A stretch of DNA of 64,000 nucleotides from Protonemura montana (GCA_947568835.1 OX387604.1:2708001-2772000); one strand, 5' to 3'. Counted from the stretch's first letter, positions 1-10,537 are shown. Notes: generated by a model not told the origin, from the letters alone. Program-made: numbers and translations.

Positions 1-410
1 AAGAGTGCACTAATAGAGCATGGCTTGAAGCTACTCAAAGCACGAGTATCTCGAGAGTGCACTAATAGAGCATGGCTTGAAGCTACTCAAAGCACGAGTA
101 TCTCAAGAGTGCACTAATAGAGCATGGCTTGAAGCTACTCAAAGCACGAGTATCTCAAGAGTGCACTAATAGAGCATGGCTTGAAGCTACTCAAAGCACG
201 AGTATCTCAAGAGTGCACTAATAGAGCATGGCTTGAAGCTACTCAAAGCACGAGTATCTCAAGAGTGCACTAATAGAGCATGGCTTGAAGCTACTCAAAG
301 CACGAGTATCTCAAGAGTGCACTAATAGAGCATGGCTTGAAGCTACTCAAAGCACGAGTATCTCAAGAGTGCACTAATAGAGTATGGCTTGAAGCTACTC
401 AAAGCACGAG
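1..410. repeat. 52-bp minisatellite, about 7.9 units, cut by window edge
   Basis: Units begin at 1, 53, 105, 157, 209, 261, 313 and 365, an exact 52-bp period. The copies are almost identical: one A/G change at position 53 and one C/T change in the last unit are what I see. Each unit starts AAGAGTGCACTAATAGAG and holds a short inverted pair (TTGA...TCAA) in its middle. The array stops inside the last unit at about 410, and it runs off the left edge, so its full size is unknown. Near identity suggests recent expansion or active homogenisation. There are no unique spacers, so this is not a CRISPR array. Confidence 0.97.
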
Positions 411-1337
411 TTTGTTGGAATACTCAAATCTAAACTTAGTTGGGGAAACTTGGTTGAGGAAAGACGATAAAACGACCATGTGAATAACATAATTACAATG
501 TCAACCTGGAAGGACGGTGTGTTTTGAACGAAACGCTGACAAATTTTCTTTCGACATAAAGCGAAAAGTGAATATCTATTTCTATATTAATTTGCTTGAG
601 TCATCTTCGAGTGTTTGTGACTATGGCTGTGACTGTGACTATGAGTCTAGTGCTCGAATGGGAATCAATGTCCTGGGCAAGTCCGGGTGGTAAGGAGTTG
701 AAGATTGATAGGGACATGAAGGTGAGACAGAGATAGCAACTCAGTCCCCGGTCAAGTTTGAGAGAGAAAGAGCGATGAAGAAGATTGATGAAGTGACCAG
801 CCAGCTCTCGACTCTGGACAATGCCAATTGAATTCCGTTTATTTGTAATAGGGCATTTCGTGACAACCTATTCTCAAACCAATAGATCTCGCGTATTTAA
901 ATATTTTATTCGGCTTAATTTTGTTCCGAAATAGTAATATGGTAATTTTTAGATAGGGTCTCAGATATGGAAGCGTGGGAGGTGCTTTGTTGTAGCTGAG
1001 CTTTGTAGACTGTGAATTTGCACGGCTCAGAGCAATACGACAGGTATTTTAATGGGGGTTACTAAAATGAGAATAGGTACGTTCAACGGTAGAAGGTTAT
1101 GGATTGTTTTTTAGAACCATAAGTATCAAGTAGCCCCTTAAGTAAACGGTTTGAACTGGGGTCGGATACCCTGTGCCCAGTGAAAATTTTGAGATATTCC
1201 ACTTCATCTCTTGAAAAAAAAAAAAATTTCTTGCAGAATTTTTGTTTTCTTTGGTGTTTTCAAGATTTTCAGCCAGGATTTGTTAGGTAGTACTTAAAAA
1301 GAAACCTTATTTTGATCAGCAATTAAAAAAAAAAAAA
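411..1337. other. Unique DNA, no supported gene
   Basis: AT-rich sequence with one slightly more GC-rich, coding-looking stretch at 712-831. That stretch is about 39 codons between two in-frame stops and would encode a charged segment containing ERERAMKKIDEV. It is too short to call a gene. The sequence just before the retrotransposon tail (1209-1337) holds two A-runs, and I recognise nothing else there. Confidence 0.5.
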
Positions 1338-1676
1338 CATGCGGTCAAAAATATATTTAAGATCCTACATGGTAAAATGCCTATGTACTTAGAAAATAGA
1401 CTAATTATTAAAGATCATGAACATAATACTAGATCAGAAAGAAATTCGTATGTAGAAGGCAAGGCTAATAATAGTATATTTTATAGAGGAGTAAGAAAAT
1501 ATTATGCACTTCCTGCAAACATCAAAGGCGAGGTAGATTTTTTTAAGTTTAGTAGAAAATTAGAAAGTTTTGTTAATATCTAAGTAAAAATTTAAGCTAA
1601 GAAATAACAAAAATGTAAAATGTACTGTAAATAGCATTTTTTTTGCTAAATAAACAACTTCAAAACAAAACAAACA
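1338..1676 (+). mobile_element. Non-LTR retrotransposon 3' end: RT C-terminal fragment plus 3' UTR
   Basis: The open frame at 1338-1583 encodes about 81 residues resembling the extreme C-terminus of Jockey/CR1/L2-type reverse transcriptase polyproteins. Visible hallmarks, in order, are IFKILHGKMPMYL, then HNTRS, then NSIFYRG, a Leu-Pro pair and a final FKFSRKLESF. The family pattern is a helix ending in 'P-x-Y-L', the 'H-N-T-R' motif, 'S-F-x-Y-x-G', 'LP' and an 'F-K-x-x-L' end. The frame stops at TAA, followed by a short AT-rich 3' UTR with AATAAA-like sequence and an A-rich tail to about 1676. Upstream there is only an A-run, so the catalytic RT and endonuclease parts are missing. It is a 5'-truncated dead copy, or a tail joined to foreign sequence. 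The clade cannot be fixed by eye. Confidence 0.7.
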
Positions 1677-2505
1677 AAAACGACAGAGAAAAATGTTGAC
1701 ATGTAAAATCGTTTGCTTTTTGCTGATCGCAGAAGCAGTTACGTCGGTATTTGGATCGATATTTAATTAATCTAATTAGTGGTTGACTAAAGGTTGATCG
1801 CACTACGTAAATTTCAACTGCCAATTAATTTGTGGTATACTTCTCGAGATTTAGTAATCCTAGGGATGCTGTGTTCTGTACCATTTCCCAATTTATTACC
1901 TTCAGAATGCTTCGACGAAATTGATTTCTGTAACAACTTACCATTAACAGGCGCTGGTGTAGAGTTTTCTCAGCCATTTTATCAATTTTCATTTGACTTC
2001 AATAGATGTGTTTTTGACATTTCATTGTATTTGTTTTTTTATTGATAATGTTTCCTACAATTATTCGCATTAATTATTTTATCTTAAAGCTATGTCGCAT
2101 AAGACTACGCTCTTGTGAAGTGATAAAAAATAACAACATCATGACATTACGAACCAATTTAATAAAAAGTGTTGTGTAGGCTACATTTAATAGCAAAATT
2201 AAAGTCGCTGTTAATCATCTTTCTGTAACCCGAGATATTTACATCGGGGCCCCAAATGCCAGATTCACCCAACCTCTTGAAACCACAATCAAATTCATAG
2301 CAACTAACCGCATTGCTTTATTTCCGTATTTCCGCTTTAGTAATTGTCAAAAAAATAAAAAAATAAACGGCAAAATGTTCAAAAATGACAAAATGTTTTA
2401 CCAAAAGGTGCCCAAAATTGCTCTGCGGTCGTCAAGACCTTATTTACACACTGTAAACCGTCCATACCAACCTATAGCAGAATGTTTCATAAGAACATGT
2501 TTACC
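1677..2505. other. AT-rich unique DNA
   Basis: I see no supported gene. An 83-codon open frame at 1794-2045 has no recognisable motif and is of a length expected by chance in this composition. Confidence 0.5.
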
Positions 2506-2914
2506 GAACGGTTTGACGTGTTGGAAACACCGAAGTTAAGCAACACTGCGCTGCAGTCAGGTATTGGGTGGGACACCATCATACACATGACCAGTTCTGT
2601 TTGGGAGAGAGGTTAGAGGGATGAAAGTTAGTACAGCAACTTCATTCGCCTTGCTTATCAACCTCTTGACAGCATGGATTTGTTCGCGTTGTACCGTCCT
2701 TCGGAAGGGCCGTTAAGCCGGTGGTCCCCTTGGTACACTTCGACAGGAGTAGGCTGCGTGCCGGCACCGGGTTTCACCTCCTCCCTTCTAAGCTAGGTTA
2801 GGTTCATCATCATCCTCATCATCATCCTCTCATTCACCGACGCCATTAGACCAGTGCCGCATGGCCAGATGTCAAAACAGCGCGTCGATAAACACCACTA
2901 ATCAATCAATCAAT
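2506..2914 (+). mobile_element. 5S-rRNA-derived SINE, copy 1
   Basis: The head matches the internal promoter region of 5S rRNA: ACACCGAAGTTAAGCAAC, then a GGTATTGGGTGGGACACC block corresponding to box A and the intermediate element. A body of about 300 bp follows, containing a hairpin-prone CCTTCGGAAGGGCCGTTAAG segment and a GGTTAGGTT stretch. The 3' end finishes in short ATCA repeats at about 2900-2914. A second copy on the minus strand at 55021-55450 aligns along almost the whole length, which defines the element ends. Relative to copy 2 this copy lacks about 18-20 bp of 5S sequence just before GTTAAGC, lacks a 14-bp segment in the body, and has point changes. 5S-headed SINEs (SINE3 class) use RNA polymerase III and are moved by a partner LINE that recognises their tail; the partner is not identified here. 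Confidence 0.85.
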
Positions 2915-3206
2915 TTATTATAAGTAATAATAAAATAATAGAAATGATAACAATGATAATATTAAAAATAGTGAAAATAATAATAATATAGTTATAATAA
3001 TGTAGTTGTAAGTAGATAGATAGACAGAGAGATAGGTACTTATCATTTATGATGATTGATTTATGATGATGATGGGTGATGACCTTTTTAATTCAACCCA
3101 CAAACTTTTTGAAAATACTAAGCATGACTGTGTAGCGCCTCAAATTTGGGGTAAGTGGGGTAATTCTATGAACCCTACGCTAAACAGCGCTCTCCTTCTC
3201 TTACAG
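2915..3206. other. AT-rich DNA with TAA/ATA-rich low complexity
   Basis: Simple AT-rich sequence (ATAATAATA-like, 2915-3010), then GATA/GATG-rich sequence to about 3075. No gene is supported. A pyrimidine tract ending TTACAG sits at 3190-3206. Confidence 0.6.
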
Positions 3207-3342
3207 CAGGACCCAAGGCTAAGCAAAAGCGACATTCCTGCTTGTCATTTGACAGAATGTCCAGAAGCACAGATGCTACAAGTATGTCCCCGTTTCTTAG
3301 CGCTGTGGCACGGAAAGCACGCTGTGATGGTCCAAAAGGGAT
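3207..3342 (+). other. Exon-like open segment with good splice-site matches
   Basis: A pyrimidine-rich tract with TTACAG precedes 3207, and GTAAGT begins at 3343, matching metazoan acceptor and donor consensus well. Between them is an open frame of 45 codons plus one base that includes the residues CHLTECPEAQ and LALWHGKHAV. I do not recognise the domain. The opposite strand is also open here and gives an equally protein-like peptide (containing FRATALRNGDILVASVLLD), so coding strand and reality are both uncertain. It could be a decayed transposon fragment. Confidence 0.25.
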
Positions 3343-4409
3343 GTAAGTCCTAACGAACACTTCGAATGATCTTAGAAATTCTTAGAATTTCTTTGAAAAT
3401 CCGCAGTAGTTCCCAATTTTTGAAACAAAAAGTATATTCCAGGCTCTCGTTTGTTAGCAAAAATACAAATTCATGTAATGATGCCATCATATGACATAAG
3501 TTACATTAAAATATTTTTTATGATCCATGTTTTGGTGTAGTACGGTACGATCTGATCCATATCAGACAGGTTTCCATAACTCTAAAAAAACTCTAGAATC
3601 TCGTCACTTTTTCTGGATTTTGCTGTCCCTTGAGAGACTTTTGAACTATGAAAGTATTACAACTACACTTAACGGTACGAAACATTTCTACGCCATTTGA
3701 ATGTTGCTCTTTACTAAAACGACATTAAAAGAAAACCCCACATTTATCCTATCTCATATGAATTAGATCGGCATCACAAAAATAATTTGTTCACAATAAA
3801 AATAAAATAATTTAATTGTTTGTCTAAAATCATTTCGGCTTACAGTTGACCTTTCCCCCATCCCTATTTTCATCCCCGCCATTTACATTTACACACCACT
3901 GGGGCCTAACGCAGGGTACAAGGTGGAGTGGGAAGGGGGCCAGGGGCGGGGGTTACAGCACCGATAATGTAAAACGACGTCAAGTGATGTAGAAACGATC
4001 AAATACCAAAGGGGAGAAAAGTCATTAAGTGTGCAAAAAAACTGAGTCTTGGAAATCCAAAACGGGCAAGCGAAGAAATGAGGCGTTTGTAATAAGATGT
4101 GACGAGGGCCACAGCACAGCTGAGCCTTCAAACGATTATTCCGACATCACTCTCAGCTGGGATCAAAATGAGAATTAAGTAGATGTTGATTTCTGTATAC
4201 TTTTTACAATGGAGCTCATCGCGAAACAGCGCCCGTACAAGAGCATGAAGCAAAAACTAGGAAGATACAAAAGAAAAATATCTATGCCTTACGACGTAAC
4301 CAAATGGATGGTAAATTAGTGGTACGACAGGCATTTTTTCCATGTCAGTGCCTCATGGTTCATTTTTAAATTATTTAATTTTCTCAGAAAATAATGAGAA
4401 GAAAATTCA
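3343..4409. other. AT-rich unique DNA
   Basis: No gene is supported. A short purine/G-rich patch lies at 3900-3955. The open frame on the minus strand across 3889-4131 lacks recognisable motifs. Confidence 0.5.
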
Positions 4410-4575
4410 CAAGCAAAGGGTTTCACCAACCTGTAGGACAGATCACAAGCCAGGGTTTTCACCAACATGTAGGACAGATCACAAGCCAGGATTTTCACCA
4501 ACATGTAGGACAGATCACAAGCCAGGATTTTCACCAACATGTAGGACAGATCACAAGCCAGGATTTTCACCAACT
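4410..4575. repeat. 36-bp tandem repeat, about 4.5 units, open on both strands
   Basis: Units of 36 bp beginning TCACCAAC(C/A)TGTAGGACAG repeat with only one or two substitutions. Because 36 is a multiple of three and the unit lacks stops in several frames, it is open as FSPTCRTDHKPG on the plus strand, as a GQITSQDFHQHV frame, and as MLVKILACDLSY on the minus strand. A TTTTCTCAG acceptor-like sequence ends at 4387 and a GTAAGA donor-like site starts at 4669, so the FSPTCRTDHKPG frame could in principle lie inside an exon of 281 bases. No similarity to a known protein is recognised. Confidence 0.93.
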
Positions 4576-4929
4576 TCTCAGCGAATTCTAACAATAAAGA
4601 ACATTTGCATACATTTTCTGTTATTTATTGTCAATCGTTTAACCCGGGATTACAAGAAACTCCGGCCTGTAAGAATCTCTATGATAGCTTCTAGAGTGGC
4701 CTACGCACCAACGGTAAAACCTCGTGCTTCCATCAGCTAAACGAAGGGGTTGGTTGGTCATCGAACTACACTTACATTTTCCATTTGAAAACTGGCCATG
4801 CTGCAAAAATACCCGTCGTTGACAGGTGTGGTTGAGTCCACTTAATTTTTATTATGTTGGCGTTAGAATTGCACGAATCAAGTTGATAGTCTCAGCCGAT
4901 TTTCAATAGAATCATTAGTGGATCTGAAA

Positions 4930-5622
4930 TAAGATGCGCTGCTCTGCTCAAGACTTGCTAGTCCCTGCCCTGCTCTGCTCTGATCTTCCTTGCGCCCTGC
5001 CCTTCTTTGCCTTTCTTATCTCAGCACTGCTCTGCTCTTGCCTTGCCATTCCTTGGGCTGCCCTGCCCTGATCTTTACTGCCTTGTACTGCCCTGTCCTG
5101 CTATGTCCTGCCCTGGCGTGCCCTGTCCTGCCCTGTACTGCCCTGTCCTGCCCTGTCGTGCTATGTCATGCCCTGGCATGCCCTGTCCTGCCCTGCTGTG
5201 TACTGCCCTGTCCTGCCCTGTCCTGCTATGTCATGCCCTGGCATGCCCTGGCATGCCCTGTCCTGCCCTGCTGTGTACTGCCCTGTCCTGCTCTGTCCTG
5301 CTATGTCCTGCCCTGTCCTGACCTGTACTGCCCTGTCCTGCCATGTCCTGCCATGTCCTGCCATGTCCTGCCCTGTCCTGACCTGTACTGCCCTGTCCTG
5401 CCATGTCCTGCCATGTCCTGCCATGTCCTGCCCTGTCCTGACCTGTACTGCCCTGTCCTGCTATGTCCTGCCCTGTCCTGCCCTGCTGTGTACTGCCTTG
5501 TCCTGCTATGCCATGCCCTGTCTTGCCCTGTACTGCCCTGTACTGCCCTGTCCTGCCATGTCATGCCCTGTCCTGACCTGTACTGCCCTGTCCTGCCATG
5601 TCCTGCCCTGTCCTGACCTGTT
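4930..5622. repeat. 10-bp C/T-rich minisatellite with 60-bp higher-order unit
   Basis: About 690 bp built from variants of CCCTGTCCTG (CCATGTCCTG, CTATGTCCTG, ACCTGTACTG and others) in exact 10-bp register over most of its length. The left flank (4930-5050) is a degenerate version. The 60 bases at 5341-5400 are repeated exactly at 5401-5460, showing a six-unit higher-order period. The strand is strongly pyrimidine-biased and nearly free of stops, which explains several long open frames on both strands. These frames are a by-product of the repeat, not genes. Confidence 0.97.
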
Positions 5623-7864
5623 CTGCTTATCCCTACCAATTGCCATGGTCTGGTCCCAAGTAAAGGACCTGGAGGATTGTTTTCTTTGCAACAGCGCAAT
5701 GTGATCCGACTGCAGTCAAGTTATGCTCCAAGAGCACGGTGGTCGCAGAAAAACACAGAAGTGAAAAAAATGCATATTACATGGTTCATCATTGATTCCC
5801 GAGAAAGGATCCTGAATCTAATTATTTTCGAGCGGCAATGAAATAAAAAAAGGTTTTTGATCAGTTAAAAACAATTTTGACGCGTCGAATGGGAAGTAAT
5901 AAAAATTTGAGGAACTGAAAGATAAAAAATTTGTATTTTGTGGTTTTGTCAAAAATTGTCAATTTAGCTTGGTTGGTAAATTCGGAGTGTTTCTGTGGCA
6001 CAGACTGCAGAATCACATTTGATGGAATCGGTGTGCGATGACTCGGCTCTCTTGGTCTTGTGTTCTTGCCAGTCGCAGGCTTTGTGCCATCACTGTTGCG
6101 ATCACCGCTCTAAACCTACTGCTCACTATTCCCTACTCACTACTTAGAACGCCTTATCACTTCTTCATTGCCATTTTAGCCTAACCTAGATCAGCTGATT
6201 TTACCTCATGATATCGATGCTAGCCTAGCCAGTAATAAACGCCCGTTTTTTTGTTAAAAAAACGCGAATTTACTTATTAAAAAAAACGCTTAAAAGTAAT
6301 TCCCTGGCAAATATTCTGTGCGTGACGGCGATTTCATAAACGTGGGATATTGAACTGCGTGGCGAGTTTATTTTGAATATCAGAGCCAATTGATTTTAGC
6401 AAATAATTTGCTGAAAAGAAACAGAAAACGCAGAGTTGATGGAAAACGCGTTTTTTGGGGAGTTCCTCACAACAGTAAAGAAAATTATAACATTCTGGTA
6501 AAATTTTCCCTATCTTTCAGCCGCGAGGTAAGTTGCATAAAAACAATTTTGAAAAAAAGAATCGGTTCGTGCTTTCGAGTCGAATTTCTGTGTGAATTTC
6601 TCTTGAAATCAAGTAAAATAGGAACCAATAAATCTTGTCTCTATTTGGAAACATTCGGCACAGTAGTTATTTAGTAGTGAGTTAACGTCAAATTTACCAT
6701 CATATATCGTGAAACAAGAGGATCAAAGCTGATTAAAATTCACAGAAAGATGACTTTAAAACAGACACGGCAATCTTACGTGCAAGGTAGTGCCTTGAGT
6801 GCGAGAACGTGAGACGACCTGTGCTCATGGGAGGGGAACAGAGAACGAACATGCATTCTCTTTTTTTTTTCTTCATATTATCCAAGATTCATTGACAGCT
6901 CGTCTGCTTCCGGGAAGTTTGCGCCCGGGTGCCGACCAGTTTAACAAGGAGGCAATGCACGAAGGACAGATCTTACCGGAACCGTTTGAAATGCTCATTT
7001 CACCGCAATGAACGTCTTACATGCTATGCTTTTTGTCCGTTTAATACGCGTTACCAGGATTCGGTATGGAAATGACAAAATTTTCTTGTAGGCAATTGAA
7101 TTGAGATTCCTCTCATTTTCTTGGGTTAGTGGCACTAAATTAGAACTTGATTATACTTTTATTTCTTCAACTTCTTAAAAGCTACTTTACCAAACAAACA
7201 TGTTCTAAAGGCATTCAATTTTTTTTTTTTTTTTTTTTAATAATTAGAGTTTTTTCTAAAAATGGCCCATGATATCGACGAATATCCCAATTATTTGTAA
7301 CTTAATTGATAATATTGAAAAAGAAAAATGTCAAATAAAGAATATTAGTACATTTTGAAAGTATATTTAATGTTTGACAATAACTGCGGTCAAAGAACAT
7401 ATGGTTTTGATAAACTGGAAGAAATGTTTAAGAAGTCTGACAAATTGGTAACGTCAGTCGACGTTGAAAAAGATGTGTAAAATTAGCAAAACGAACCACA
7501 AGATGATGATTCAAAGATAAAACAAAACGTGAACACATCATAAATATGCGCAAATTCACATATGAAAGTAAAAAAATATCATATTTATTTTCTAAAAATC
7601 ATATCAAAGATTTTGGCTAGAGATTCTTTATTGCTTCCAGTACCAACTCTAGCTTGGCTTCAAACAAATTTAAAAAATCAAAATTAAAACGAATATGAAT
7701 TAAAAAGCCGTTAGTAGGTGATAGGCAATGTCGAGAAACTCAGCTTGAATACTGTCAGTTATTTTGAAGCTCTAGGAAACGATGTGGTTTCAATGCAAAG
7801 GGTGGAATGGGGTTTTCGAAGAGGGTGTCTGTGTGTGGGTATGTGTGTAGCTTGGTGGAGGGGC
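5623..7864. other. AT-rich unique DNA
   Basis: No supported gene. A short degenerate run at about 6115-6147 reads CTACTGCTCACTATTCCCTA and resembles the 7-bp unit of the 21914-22030 array. There is an 18-base T tract near 7220. Open frames at 6390-6674 and 6799-7011 have no recognisable motif. Confidence 0.5.
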
Positions 7865-7891
7865 GGGGGGGGGGGGGGGGGGGGGGGGGGG
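7865..7891. repeat. Poly-G tract, 27 G
   Basis: An uninterrupted run of 27 G, the longest of at least nine long G or C homopolymers in this window. It could form G-quadruplex structure. It follows a short GT-rich stretch and sits in a slightly G-rich patch of about 100 bp. Confidence 0.97.
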
Positions 7892-8266
7892 TCTTGTACT
7901 GAGCGCAAGTGTTCTTTGTTTCCCGCAATCCGCTCCGAGCCGCGTCAACTTCCTTATTTGCTAGAAATAACCCTTGGATCCTTTGTGTCCGTCAGATCGT
8001 GCACAATAGGCCGGCGGATCGGCAACACCTTATTAAAAAAAAAGTAATTACCTTGATTATTAAATAAATCCTCTCTTCTTTCTAATCGGCCACAAAAAAA
8101 CATCCCTATAGACCCTAGACGTCAAAGAGATTAGAAAATCAATATTTTCAACTTTGACAAGATGAAAGTCTATTTAAATAATATAATATTAATTGCCTGT
8201 CATTGGAAGATGACAGAAGTTTTGACTGCTCTGATCTGATAAAATGTTTGTTTCGATATCGATGAA

Positions 8267-8551
8267 TTGTCTTTCCATCATCTGTATCAGTCAGCATGCC
8301 ATTTTGATATCAATGTGATCACGATGCAAGATTCAATGTCACTCAAAGCAGAACAATCAGCAGCTCTTAAAGGCACCATGCCGGATGCGGCTGGAGACAC
8401 TATTTTGTTTCCGTTTTCAATCACAGACGACAATAATTTATTTATTGTTATCAATCTCGAAGAAATTCTTGTCGCATTTATCGATCTCATGAAGGCTCTA
8501 GACTTCGTAGGTGGATTAAATGACACGTATGCTTTGATATTTGTTGATTAA
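8267..8551 (+). other. Protein-like open frame, open on both strands; unidentified
   Basis: A pyrimidine-rich stretch ending TGTATCAG at 8290 could be an acceptor. The frame that follows runs to TAA at 8551 and has balanced amino-acid use (for example SITDDNNLFIVINLEEILV). The minus strand over 8287-8526 is also open with a protein-like composition. I recognise no domain in either. It could be a coding relic, a transposon piece or chance. Confidence 0.2.
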
Positions 8552-8584
8552 CATCGTTGGAGATGTACTGAACTGTAGTAACTA

Positions 8585-8830
8585 GATGATTCTTACTGTG
8601 CCTAGCTAACTGTAAGTGTAATTAGATGACTGTAACTGTGACGATAAGTAGTTGACTGTAACTGTGACTGTAACTAGATGACTGTAACTGTGACTGTAAC
8701 CAGATGACTGTAACTGTGACTGTAACTGTGACTGTAACTGTGACGATAAGTAGTTGACTGTAACTGTGACTGTAATTAGATGACTGTAAGTAGTACTGTA
8801 ACTATAACGAAATAACTGTAAATAGACTAG
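8585..8830. repeat. 6/12-bp minisatellite (TGTAAC/TGTGAC based)
   Basis: Alternating ACTGTAACTGTG units with interspersed TAGATG and ACGATAAGTAGTT markers. The marker ACGATAAGTAGTTGACTG occurs at 8641 and again 102 bp later at 8743, so a block of 17 hexamers has been duplicated inside the array. The array decays into degenerate units at both ends. Confidence 0.93.
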
Positions 8831-9759
8831 CAAATTCAAAAAGTCACCAATTTTTGGAGAATTAGGGTGAAAGCTAAAGGTGTATCAGGTATTTCTGAAG
8901 AAAGGGGTTGCGTGACAATTGAACAATGTTTCCTTCGAAATGACATTATTTATTACCTTGTTTTTGTGCAAAGTTAAGCAGTCCATTGAAAGCATCTTTG
9001 ACATAAAGCCTTTAGAAATGAAATTCGTCAAAACAAACTTGTGCTCTCAAGGTTCACTTTCCATTTTTATGCTGGGTCTGAAGTCAAAGTGGCTAAGATT
9101 TAATACTTCCACTTAACCAGGTGAACACAAAATGCAAAATTGCAGCCTGATCTCAAAGCCGTAAATTTCTTGAAATGTCGTATTAATACAACATATTATT
9201 TTGATAAACATTGAATAGTTAATAAAAATGGTGTTAGGTATCAGCTGCTAGCTGGTTCCTATTTGAAATCAAGTTCTTAGGGTCTCAGACTCGAATAGAA
9301 GAACATTCATTTACCCGTGAAACCTAAAGTCTTGTCTCCAGTCGTTACCATTTCTTCATCCAATTGTTATTACCTAACTAGGTTTCAACGCAGTAATGGT
9401 TTGGGGGAGGGCTGAACTAGAATCTATTACCTTTATTTCAGGATCCAGGTGTGATAGGACTAATAGCAAATCGTGACAATCGTGAACAATTGAGTCTAAA
9501 AGATGTTCCTAGTCAATTAGAGAACAACTGATCAATGCAGAACGCCTCAACAATGGAATTTAAAAGGTTTGGAAAGAGTTCATTCTGTTTTTAGTGTATA
9601 TATCACAATGGATGTATAAAAATTCAAATAAAAGTAATCTATTTTGTAAATTGATATAAATTGTCTGAACACGATGAATCAAGACGCTATGTTTAAATAG
9701 ATGAAAGCGTTAGTTTGTCATCAGATTTATTTTTTCTTAACCTTCATTTATTTTATTGT
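8831..9759. other. AT-rich unique DNA
   Basis: Nothing recognised. A 65-codon frame at 8919-9116 has no diagnostic motif. Confidence 0.5.
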
Positions 9760-10008
9760 TCACGCTTGAACTTTAACGCTGATGAAGAAATGCACACACA
9801 TTGGTTTTTGTGGCCGGGTTTCTGCACATATTTTTGTGCAATAACCTTCTGCGAAATGTTGAGCCTCCTCAAAAAATGGTTCTACATCTTGTAAGGGGAT
9901 TTTCACATGTCGAAGAATTGGTTTCTTTGCCTTCCAAAGATCTTTGACGGTACCATTAAGAAATATCGTCACACGCACTGGTGTGTATTTCTTAGCTACA
10001 AGCATCAA
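9760..10008 (-). other. Exon-like minus-strand frame (possible protein fragment 3 of a cluster)
   Basis: On the minus strand an acceptor-like TTGTAGCTAAG precedes a frame reading KKYTPVRVTIFLNGTVKDL and continuing through KIPLQDVEPFFEEAQHF to a stop at 9760. The V-x-V-x-x-x-x-N-G start followed by a later helix-like F-x-x-x-A segment is loosely reminiscent of doublecortin-type domains, but this is a guess from pattern and not a recognised match. An AAG/GTTATT donor-like site lies at about 9847. Two further minus-strand frames with good acceptors lie just upstream in gene orientation (10404-10537 and 10609-10800). Together they could be consecutive exons or an old pseudogene. Confidence 0.3.
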
Positions 10009-10403
10009 CGTTTTATTTTATTGTAAACTAAGATGTCAAGAATGTGCTAAGCAAAGATTTTTTAAACCCCTCCTTGATTTTACCCTCTCCAACTTTAACG
10101 CCCCCACAAAAGCGTCCAGTTTTCCATGGGCCTATTCAAGCAACAACCTATTTGCAATAATTTGATAAATGATCTCAAGAAATCGTAAAAAAATGTCCTA
10201 TTTCCATGAAATGTAACGTGGCTGACTTAGTTTTTATAGCGTAATCGTTTGGTAATACATTTAATTGATTTGTTTGCATTTGATCGAGTACTGTTTTAAC
10301 TATAGCGTTTAAACAAGATGTTTAGAAAGTTACAAGCCAGTAAATTTCTTATGAGTTATATGGCTATGAATTTTACAAGATGACACCAAGTTTTGCATTC
10401 TTT

Positions 10404-10537
10404 CTAGGTGCATAGTTTCTTTTCTTTTTGAGAAGGGTAGACTACGTGTTGGTTTAGCCAGTGGAACACCGCTGTGATGGCCAAATCCTCAAGAATTTTC
10501 CATTGAGAATTGTGGGTATCATTGACCATCCAAATGA
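10404..10537 (-). other. Exon-like minus-strand frame (fragment 2 of the cluster)
   Basis: On the minus strand a long T-rich tract ending TGTATTACAG gives one of the best acceptor matches in the window. The frame that follows encodes IWMVNDTHNSQWKILEDLAI, then AVFHWLNQH, and reaches a stop at 10404. Tryptophan-containing, balanced composition is unlike the lysine/asparagine/phenylalanine-rich chance frames nearby. Donor candidates are weak, so it may be a last exon or a relic. No domain recognised. Confidence 0.3.

Noticed and set aside
1-410. CRISPR array
   Set aside because: 52-bp units are contiguous with no unique spacers, and the window is eukaryotic in character.
2800-2812. Interstitial TTAGG telomere repeat (AGGTTAGGTT)
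   Set aside because: Only about two units, and it is part of the SINE body, present at the same place in copy 2.
5007-5704. Long open frames on both strands (up to 208 codons) in the 10-bp array
   Set aside because: They follow from a stop-free repeat unit. All frames give low-complexity peptides and none extends as normal protein beyond the array.
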